A DNA stretch of 42,489 bases from Zelonia costaricensis. Its lineage: Eukaryota; Euglenozoa; Kinetoplastea; Trypanosomatida; Trypanosomatidae. The DNA lies in assembly GCA_030849075.1 (NCBI GenBank), contig JASAOO010003332.1, forward strand, positions 1 to 42,489, given 5' to 3'. Shown here piece after piece: positions 28,915 through 36,472 of this stretch (positions within the stretch are counted from its first letter, which is position 1; each line of letters starts with the position of its first letter). Under the pieces are notes generated by a model that saw nothing but the letters and a program-made list of their open reading frames with translations, was not told the DNA's origin and searched no databases. Both the position numbers and the translations under genes were made by a program.

Positions 28915-29118
28915 ATGACGGCTGCACCCGCCAAGGCGAACAAGCCGCAGAACGTGTCATGGATTGCCAGGTGCGTCGGCAACGCCTCGGTCATCTACTC
29001 CAAGGACACGACGGACCGCCTCACCGACCTCGCCGGGACCTTCCTCGTCCTGTGCATCTCTGTCTACTTCACCGTGGGCGGCTACCTCTTCTACCGCGAG
29101 CTTGCCCTCAGCAAGTGA
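28915..29118 (+). CDS. Very small tail-anchored membrane protein, unknown function (pair member 2)
   Basis: This protein has 67 residues. A polar N-terminus (MTAAPAKANKPQN) leads to a short conserved-looking segment (VSWIARCVGNASVIYSKDTT) and one hydrophobic helix at about 42-58 close to the C-terminus (ending YRELALSK). GC-ending codons throughout, and the match of its membrane segment with the preceding gene, support a real gene despite its size. It is the size of subunits often found in mitochondrial translocases or respiratory complexes, or of small ER complex subunits, but nothing identifies which. The longer in-frame start upstream at 28837 would place a His/Thr repeat encoded by the CA microsatellite in the protein, so the internal ATG is preferred. 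Confidence 0.8.
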   Translation: MTAAPAKANKPQNVSWIARCVGNASVIYSKDTTDRLTDLAGTFLVLCISVYFTVGGYLFYRELALSK

Positions 29119-30460
29119 GCCGACCCTCCACACCGCAGCGATGGACGCCGTGCCGGCGACCGTGTGGATGTGAGGGCGGCGATCGCCCGTGGAGCCCATG
29201 CGGAGAGGCGTGTGCGTGATTGTCTTTTGGCACCGCTGCCGAGTCGTTGCTTTAGTTTCCCTTTTCTTCTCACGTCGATCAGAACAAGTTTGGGTGCGTG
29301 CGTGTGTGATGGCGTCCCTTGGCGTCTCAAGGGGACTGCGGTGTCTTCCCCCCCCCTCTGTCGGTGGTCCACGTCTGCGACACCCTCTTCTCTTCTCCGC
29401 CTGCAGGACCTCCTCGCCCCGCGGCTCTACTTGTGTTCCCGCCGCCAACAGTGTTGTTCTCTGATCCTCTTCATCTCTCTCTCTCTCTCTGCGCGCACCA
29501 CTCTCCCCTGCCACCCTGTTCCCTCCCCTCCTCCGCGACACGCGCCGCGTCGGGCCCTCGCCACAAGCCACAAGCCGCGCGCCGCCCCGCACCGACACGT
29601 GCGCGGGTTGTTGCGGGCTCCTCTCCACGCCTACCGTGCCGCACCCGAGGTGTGGTCAGGCCGAGTGCGTTCTGCGTCCGTGTGTCTCCCTCTCTCCAGA
29701 GCACGCCTCAAGTTGAACCCAAATGCGAACTCTGCAGTGTGACGGCAAACTGCCGGGGGCTTGCAGCTCTGCGTCCGCGGCGCTGGGCCGCCCCCCCCCC
29801 CCCCCCCCGGGCTGACACGGGCCCGGCGTGTCCGCCTTCGGTCTCTCCGGCTGCAGTGGCGTGTGCGAGGACGCAAGAGGGGGGGGGGGGGCGCGCCACC
29901 GAGAAGAAGCCCCTGCCGCGTAGTTGTCGAAGCGGCACTTTACCTCTCTCCCGTGCACCTCCCCTGGCCTTCATGTGTGAACCCCTCCCGCCTCCCTCTC
30001 CCATCCCCCCTGCCCGCCTCTCACACACGTGCGCACACGATCAGCTTGTGTGTGCACTTCTCCTCCGTCGCCCGCCACCACTGCCACCGCCCTCCCCTCT
30101 TACTCCGCCCCTCCTCTTGCCTCCCTCCTTGACGCCGTAGCGAGTCCACGGACGGCACGGGCCACACCCCCCCTTCACCTTCCGCGCGTCCCGCCCAAAC
30201 ACGTGTCACCGCCTACTCGCTTCTGCCTTGCTTGCGTGTCGTCCTCCCCCCTCTTGTNCCCCCCCCCCAACTCTTCCTTTTCTTCTCCCTCACGGCGCGT
30301 GGCGACGGTGCGCCGCTGCCCCTCCCCGTGACCCGCAAAAATTCGCCGCTTCACGTCCCGCCTCGCGGCGAGCACCGGCCCTTCCGCCGCGGACTTCTTC
30401 CGGCGCGACCGCAACCTCCCGCTCACCGAGATCCACCGCCGGCTGCAGCGCCGCCGCACG
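29119..30460. other. Intergenic region with C18 and G13 runs and one ambiguous base
   Basis: About 1.3 kb without a clear gene. A C18 run (29791-29808) and a G13 run (29879-29891) lie 70 bases apart and could pair. An N occurs at 30258 beside a C-run. After the TGA at 30329-30331, 43 sense codons run in frame into the GspS start at 30461 with coding-like composition but no ATG. Confidence 0.5.
29791..29808. repeat. C18 homopolymer
   Basis: Eighteen consecutive C residues, followed 70 bases later by a G13 run (29879-29891). The exact length is vulnerable to sequencing error. Confidence 0.8.
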
Positions 30461-32620
30461 ATGTCGTCCCTCCCACACGACCACCACTTCCAGACGCACC
30501 ACCGGGGCACGGAGGTGGTGCCCTTTGACAACCTCATCGGCATCACCCCCGACGGCGTGCCCGTCCTATCGAACGGAGATGAGACGCACTTCAGCAACCT
30601 CGAGTCCATCACACCGGCGTGCCAGGCGCTCTGCTCCTTCGACCGCAAGACGGCCGCCGCGCTGCCGTACCGGAAGCTGGGGGTGAAGTGGCAGTGCGTC
30701 GAGTTCGTGCGCCGCTACCTCGCCTCCCGCAAGGCCGTCTGGATGGCCTCGATGCCGATCGCCGAGGAGGTCTGGCGCGAGCCGGCGCCCTTTGTGCGTG
30801 TGCAGGACGGCGCACCCGTTGCCTTCACCCGCACCGCCAACAAGTCGCGCGGCCCCGCCCCCGCCGTGTCGGACATCGTCGTGTGGGGGCAGGGCGAGGA
30901 GACGCCCTTTGGGCACGTCGCGATTGTGACAGAGGTGCTGCCGAACGCGGTGCGGGTGGCGGAGCAGAACCAGGGCTTTGAGCGGTGGCCGGAGGAGATG
31001 CCGTACAGCCGCGAGATCCCGCTGCGCACAGCCGAGGACGGCGCGATCGAGGTCGTGGACGAGGACCCGGTGCTGGGGTGGGTGACGGTGCACAGCCCCG
31101 ACTACGACTACCGCACCGGCGACCTCGCAGACAAGTTCCGGATCGTCACGGGGCCGGGGCGCATTGTGCGCCAGCCCTTTCCCAAGAACGTTCGCCTGCC
31201 GTGGCTGCGGACGGAGGAGCGGTGCGACTTCTTTTTGAAGCGCTCCCTCACCGTCGGCGGCAGCGTCGCCGAGGACGCGGTGGCCGAGGAGAACGACGTC
31301 CCTGGCGCCTTCTACTTCCTCGACTACGACATGTGGTGTCGCATCGGCCGCGCCGCCCACTCGCTGCACCGGCTCGCCATGGCGGCCACCACCAAGGTGC
31401 TCGAGGACCCCGACTCGGCCCACTTGCTGGAGCACTACTTCGGTGTCCCGGCCGAGATTCAGCCACTGCTGCGTCACTCGTGGGAGCTGACGCCTCCGAT
31501 GGGCGGCCGCTTCGACTTCGGCTACGACGGCAACAACGTTGCCATGCTCGAGTACAACTGCGACTCCTCTGGCGCCCTGCTCGAGTGCTGCAACACGCAG
31601 GAGAAGATGGCCAACTTCTACGGCGTGGCGCAGGGCATGTCTACCGGCTCCTTCCTCGGCGCCAAGTGCGTCACGTACTTCACGCGCCTCCTGGGGAACA
31701 CCAAGGCGTGCCCGCAGCACAAGCTGATCCACTTCATGATCGACGACGACGACGAGGAGCGCTACACCGCCATGTGCATGATGAACTTCGCCGAGACGGC
31801 CGGCTTCAAGACGAAGCTGTGCGTGAAGCTGGCGGACTTCCGCTACCGCGACGGCAGCCCCAAGAACGCCGCGCCGCTCACGACGCCGTGCGATCACCCC
31901 ACCATCGTTGACGGCGACGGGGAGGAGGTGCTGATGGTGTGGAAGACGTGGTCGTGGGACACGGTCTTGCAGCAGTACCACCGCCAGCGCAACGGGTGCG
32001 AGACGGCGGCCGAGCCGTCGCTGTCGGACATCCTGCTGAACAACAACATCCGCGTGCTGGAGCCGCTGTGGAAGGCCGTGACGGGGAGCAAAGCCATCCT
32101 GCCCTTTATGCACGCCCTCGCCCCAGACCACGAGCATCTGCTCGCGGCGGACTTCCTGCCCACCAAGGAGATTATCTCACACCACTACATCTCCAAGCCG
32201 GTGAACGGACGCGCAGGCCAGAACGTCATGATGTACGACCCCGTCACGGACGAGACGGAGCTCAACGGCGCGCCGCACGGCACGCTGCGCGAGAGCGCCG
32301 CGCAGCCCTTCTCGGTGAAGTCACTCGTTGCGTCCGTCTCGGCGCCGCAGAGCCAGTCGGTGGACCGGACGAACGAATGCTCGGCTGGCCGCTTCTTCGA
32401 TTCCGTCGTCGTGTACCAGCAGCGACTCTTCCTGAAGAAGTTCGAGGGCAAGTACTTCCCGATCTTCTGCGGCTGGATGATCGGCGACGAGTTCTCCGGC
32501 GTCGTGGTGCGCGAGGACACGTCGAAGATTACGAAGCTCGCCAGCACCGTCATTCCTGCACGTGTGGTGCGTGAGAACGTGCCGCTCGGCGTGGCGTACG
32601 CGGACGAGGGCGAGACGTAG
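30461..32620 (+). CDS. GSPS: Bifunctional glutathionylspermidine synthetase/amidase, intact
   Basis: This 719-residue two-domain enzyme belongs to the trypanothione pathway. The synthetase joins glutathione to spermidine using ATP and the amidase reverses it. The N-terminal CHAP amidase domain has Cys79 (KWQCVEF), His152 (FGHVAIV) and Glu168 (RVAEQNQ), matching the Cys-His-Glu triad of E. coli GspSA. The C-terminal ATP-grasp synthetase (about 255-700) has R350, D352, E364 and N366 (GRFDFGYD, then MLEYNCDSSG), spaced exactly like R316/D318/E330/N332 of the E. coli enzyme. It also has a later KPVNGRAG (K579 region). The length fits GspS (about 718 residues in Crithidia) better than trypanothione synthetase (about 650), so GspS is preferred but TryS is not fully excluded. 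No frameshift or internal stop is present. L. major is reported to carry GspS only as a pseudogene, so an intact copy is informative. The start could lie slightly upstream if a non-ATG or misread start exists. Confidence 0.93.
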   Translation: MSSLPHDHHFQTHHRGTEVVPFDNLIGITPDGVPVLSNGDETHFSNLESITPACQALCSFDRKTAAALPYRKLGVKWQCVEFVRRYLASRKAVWMASMPIAEEVWREPAPFVRVQDGAPVAFTRTANKSRGPAPAVSDIVVWGQGEETPFGHVAIVTEVLPNAVRVAEQNQGFERWPEEMPYSREIPLRTAEDGAIEVVDEDPVLGWVTVHSPDYDYRTGDLADKFRIVTGPGRIVRQPFPKNVRLPWLRTEERCDFFLKRSLTVGGSVAEDAVAEENDVPGAFYFLDYDMWCRIGRAAHSLHRLAMAATTKVLEDPDSAHLLEHYFGVPAEIQPLLRHSWELTPPMGGRFDFGYDGNNVAMLEYNCDSSGALLECCNTQEKMANFYGVAQGMSTGSFLGAKCVTYFTRLLGNTKACPQHKLIHFMIDDDDEERYTAMCMMNFAETAGFKTKLCVKLADFRYRDGSPKNAAPLTTPCDHPTIVDGDGEEVLMVWKTWSWDTVLQQYHRQRNGCETAAEPSLSDILLNNNIRVLEPLWKAVTGSKAILPFMHALAPDHEHLLAADFLPTKEIISHHYISKPVNGRAGQNVMMYDPVTDETELNGAPHGTLRESAAQPFSVKSLVASVSAPQSQSVDRTNECSAGRFFDSVVVYQQRLFLKKFEGKYFPIFCGWMIGDEFSGVVVREDTSKITKLASTVIPARVVRENVPLGVAYADEGET

Positions 32621-34984
32621 TAGGGGCCTGTGCACCCNCTCCCCCTTCGCCCGTGGCCGTCTCACCGCCTTCCTTCCTTGCTATTTAGAACGCACCACCG
32701 CGCTCACATTTGTGCTCCTGTGCTTGGCGCTCGTTTTCGCCGTTGGCTGAAGAAAAGGCGCGCGTCGGCGGACCGGGTCAAACGCCGGTGTGGCCACAGC
32801 GTGGCGTGCGTGCGTGTGAGCGCTGGCCCACCCTCCGCCACCTCAGGTGTGCCCCAGTCGTCGAGGCCCCTTCACCCCCTGCCTCTCCCCCCCCAACGCA
32901 CAGGAAACGCGTCCAGGCAGATCCATACCCGAAGCGGCGGCCGACACATCCACACAAGCACACACACACACACATAGCCCGAGGGTACGTGCACGGTGTT
33001 CGCTGATGTCGCTCCTTTTCGTTCGAGCCCCGAAGGGCAGCCTGACAGACGGTGGTGTCTCCGGCAGCGCTCGCCTCTCGTCTCCGGTGTCGAGTTTCCC
33101 GCTCCCTTCCGACTTGCCTGTGCGCTTCTTGTCCCTCCCTGTGCACCGCGTCGCCGCCGCCTTCCTTTATGGCTTCCTTCACACCGTCGCCCACCCCCGC
33201 CGTCCGCTGTACGAGCGCGTCTCCTGCGGGGCCGCCCCTCTAATGAGCTGCATGGAGGGGGGGGGGGCGAGGGTTGGCGGTGTTAGCCGGCAGAAGGCAG
33301 CGGCCGCCAAGCCCCATCGTCCGTTGTTGCGTACCGCTAAGAGACCCGTTAAACCCAGCCACACCGACGCCTGGCTGCATCCCCTCTGGTCCCCGTTGAC
33401 GCCCTCAAGGCGCAGCCACGCGCAGCACCAGCGCGTGTGCGCAGTGGCGGGTCGTGTCCCTCTCCCCCGCCCTGCCGCCACCTCTGTCCTTCTCTTTCCA
33501 CGGCTCGTATCTCTTGCCCTGAGCGGCGGTAGAGTCGCCGTGCGGTGTCACGTGACGCTCACGCCGCGCGGCGGGTTCTCTGTCTCACTGCAGCGCCCCC
33601 CCCCCCCTTCCTCTTCCTCCTCCTCCTCTTTCTCCCCCCTTCCGATGTGCTACGCCGTAGCGGAAGCGATCCATTTCCCTTCTTCTACTGAATGCGTGTG
33701 TATGTGTGTTTGCGTGTGTGTGTGTGTGTGTTGGTTGGTCTGCCCCCATGGTTTCCTTTCTCCGGAAGGGAGCTCCCTCCCGTCCCCTCTCCATGGGCAG
33801 ACATGTGCCGGCACTGCACAAGCAATCTCATCCCTGCGCTGCGTCGTTCTCCCCGTGTGTGCGTGCGTGCGTGTGTGCCTCTCCGCTTCTTCTCCCCCCG
33901 GGCGCGTGTGCGTGTGCGCATGCTGCGTAGTGGTCAATATGGGGAATGGGAGGGGGACGTCTATACGCCTTCAGGCATGGCACGTCTCAGCACGGGGAGA
34001 TGTGTGATACTGCAGAGGGTGAAAGGAGTCGCTGATGCGTCAGCGTGTGAGCCCGTGGGACGTCGGCTCTGTGGTATCGTGGTTGTCTGTCTCGCCCTCT
34101 CGGTATCTCCTCTCAACTCACTTGCGCCGCCAGTCGAGTCTTGCAAGTGGACGGGGAAGGGGCAGGGCGCGGTCCACAAGACAAGAATCTTGGGGTCTGC
34201 ACATCGAGGGCGAATGGAGGGACGCGGTGGTAGCGGGCCGTGCGCGTGTGCCGCCGTCACGTTCGCATTGCGGCGGAGCTGTGCCGCACCGTGCCCCTCT
34301 CGCCTTCTTCGCCTCCGGCCTTCCCCTTCTTCCGGTCCTTCTTCTGCTACGCCGCCGCCGCGCGCTCGCTCTTGTGCTCTTCTCTGCGTTATTCGCTTCT
34401 GTGCTGGCGTGTCTGCTAGACCTCCCCCTCTACGGCGCACTGACATGGACGAGGGTGGTGCTGAAGTGGGCCACAGGGGCCGTGTGTGTCCGTGTGCGGT
34501 TCAGATACGTGAGCGGCGGCTGCACACATTGTCGCGTCGACGCGTGGGCGCTGCCGAGTGCACAGGCAACAGCTGTAGCGCTGCGCGTGAGCATCGTGGC
34601 GGGCTCTGCTGGCTCGACAACTTGACATGACACCAGAACTCCGCCCTGACGCCCCTCTTCCACTTCCCCTCCTCGATCCCCCTTCCCGTCTCGCTACGTC
34701 GCCCATGCACCTCTCAACGCCATCGCCATGTCGCTGGCACACCTCCTCATCCGATCTTCCGCCTTTCCACGCACACTCCCCGCAGTTTAGCGGAGGCGGC
34801 AACTCGACTGGCTCTGCGACGCACCGGACCGGCACTCGTGTCCTGCCGACGCCACGCGCTGACCTGCTCAAGTGCCCGCCTTCCCCTCTCCTCCCCCCCT
34901 TCCACGTCTCCCACCTCCCCCCTCTCCTTCCCCATCGCTGGTGGCGGTGCGTCGCTTCCCGACGTCGTCGCCGCTGTCGCCGAC
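32621..34984. other. 2.4 kb geneless stretch with GT repeat
   Basis: No credible gene. An ambiguous base is at 32638. CA repeats lie at about 32955-32974, a G-run at about 33257-33267, a C-run at about 33597-33607, and a GT repeat at 33694-33731. The open frame at 33692-34630 has Cys/Arg/Ser-rich low-complexity translation starting inside the GT repeat and is rejected. The final 130 bases are very pyrimidine-rich. Probably a long GspS 3' UTR. Confidence 0.5.
33694..33731. repeat. GT microsatellite
   Basis: An interrupted GT tract in the spacer downstream of the GspS gene. Confidence 0.85.
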
Positions 34985-35737
34985 ATGCCTGTGTGCATTG
35001 AGTGCGGCTGCGGCGTGCCGCGCATCGTGACACCCGACACGGAGACGGTCGCTCGGTGCGGGGAGTGCGGGCGCGTCTGTGACTCGTACTACGAGTTCAG
35101 TGATGTGCAGATCTGGATCGACGTCGTGCTGCTGCGTCGGCGGGCCTGGGCGCATGTCCTCTTCAACCAGACCGACTGCTACACCAAGATTGTCGTCTTC
35201 CTGCTGTGCTGCGTGATGGAGGCCGTCGTGGTGCGCAGCCTCATCGTGCTCAAGGCCCTCCCGCTCCTCGCCAACGACCTCCACAACAGCTCCCTCTACA
35301 CCCCCGACCGCGAAGTGCGCTCGCTGCAGATTGTACGCATCACCCAGAGCTCCATCCTGCCGCTCATGAGCTACCCCACCGCCGTCCTGCAACTCTTTGT
35401 GTTTACCTTCACCGAGAACGCCCTCGTCGCGTCCGTGGCCACGTGGCTGGGCCGCTTCCTCTTCCACGGGTACGGCCACCAGGCCCGCCCGTGGTTCATG
35501 GAGGCCGCGCTGGCCTCGTACGCAAAGCTAAGCTATGTCCTCTTCCTCATCTGGCCCATCCCGCCGTCGATGTTGCCCATGGTCGACTTCGTCTACGTCC
35601 TATGGCTCGGGTGCGCCTTCACGGTGCTGGGGCTGAAGCGGCACTGGGTCTGCCCGGTGGCGGCCGTCGTCGCCTGCGTGTTTGCGCGCGGCATGTTCCG
35701 TCACCTCACCAAGTGGAGCCCGCAGGTGCTCTCCTAA
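34985..35737 (+). CDS. ARV1: ARV1 family ER lipid-homeostasis protein
   Basis: This protein has 250 residues. It opens with the ARV1 homology domain: zinc-type pairs C4-C7 (CIECG) and C25-C28 (RCGECG), then YYEFSDVQIWIDVVLLRRRA and WAHVLFN (55-61). These match the 'CIECG ... C..C ... V..YIE.D....ID..L.....YRHLLFN' signature of ARV1. Several hydrophobic segments follow at about 68-95, 123-143, 147-160, 183-215 and 222-235, as expected for this multi-pass ER/Golgi protein. In yeast and mammals ARV1 acts in sterol trafficking and GPI-anchor intermediate handling. That is relevant to GPI-rich, ergosterol-making trypanosomatids, though the role here is inferred. The frame extends upstream to an ATG at 34838, but that stretch is UTR-like and the zinc motif normally sits at the extreme N-terminus, so the internal start is chosen. 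Confidence 0.93.
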   Translation: MPVCIECGCGVPRIVTPDTETVARCGECGRVCDSYYEFSDVQIWIDVVLLRRRAWAHVLFNQTDCYTKIVVFLLCCVMEAVVVRSLIVLKALPLLANDLHNSSLYTPDREVRSLQIVRITQSSILPLMSYPTAVLQLFVFTFTENALVASVATWLGRFLFHGYGHQARPWFMEAALASYAKLSYVLFLIWPIPPSMLPMVDFVYVLWLGCAFTVLGLKRHWVCPVAAVVACVFARGMFRHLTKWSPQVLS

Positions 35738-36472
35738 GCCGCCCCTCCTCCCGCCTTTCCTTCTCCTCCCCACTCCGTCGCTCTCGAACGCCGCGACGGT
35801 TGCGGGTCGGGCGGGCGGCGCTGCTGCGACGCCAACCCCTGCTGCGGCGCCAACAAAGGCCCAAAGGCAATCACACGTGGAGGTACAAGAACAGAAAAGG
35901 AATGCACGACGCAGCCTGAGAGTGGGGAGCCTGGCGTGGGACACCCCACGTGCCCGTCACTGCACTTCACCGATAAGGCGGGGGGCCTGCAGAGGTGCGT
36001 TCCCTCAAGGGGGGGGGGGGCGTTTCCTCGTTGCCGCCGCCTCGGAGTACACCGAGTAGTGGACGTGCGCGAAGGAGTGGCGCTGTCCACACCGACCGGC
36101 GCCGCGCGAGTGTCCCTGGCTCGTCCTGGATCCACTCTCTTCCATCGGGCTGCGCGTTTAGCGCCGCTCCATATTCGCCTCACTGCTGTCTGCTCCGCAT
36201 CTCCGCCTTCCCTCTCTGCATCCCGTCCCAACTGGACGTCCACGCACGCCCCCCTCCCCACCCCCCGTCGTGCAGCAGCTTCCGCTCGCCATCTCCGTTA
36301 CACCCCCCCCCCCCCCGCACTCTCCTCCCGTGTGTGTGTGCGCGTGCTTTGTTGGTACGCCAGCGTTTTTGTTTTTCCTTTGTGTGCTTTGAAGTCGATC
36401 AGCGCCACTCCTCCCCTTCGCCGGCCTTCTTGTCCATCTCAGCCTCCCCCCGCCTCCCCACTTCGCCCCACG
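35738..36472. other. Intergenic region with G12 and C14 runs
   Basis: About 0.7 kb with no gene. It holds a G12 run at 36009-36020 and a C14 run at 36303-36316, then a good pyrimidine tract before the next start. Confidence 0.45.
36405..36442 (+). promoter_or_regulatory. Candidate polypyrimidine tract and spliced-leader acceptor
   Basis: A C/T-rich tract is followed by AG at 36441-36442, 30 bases before the start codon at 36473. It supports the internal start of the kinesin-like gene. Prediction only. Confidence 0.5.

Noticed and set aside
30566..32137. 523-codon open frame on the minus strand
   Set aside because: Antisense shadow of the GspS gene; no recognisable domains.
33692..34630. 312-codon + strand open frame in the spacer after GspS
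   Set aside because: Begins within a GT microsatellite (MRVYVCLRVCVCV) and lacks the GC-ending codon signature of real genes.
35936..36472. N-terminal extension of the kinesin-like gene to an upstream ATG
   Set aside because: The extra 179 codons are Ser/Pro/Arg-rich UTR-type sequence crossing a C14 run, and a good pyrimidine tract with AG lies just before the internal ATG. Similar upstream extensions of PEX10, SPC12-like, PUF, adenylate kinase and MORN-VPS9 frames were rejected for the same reason.
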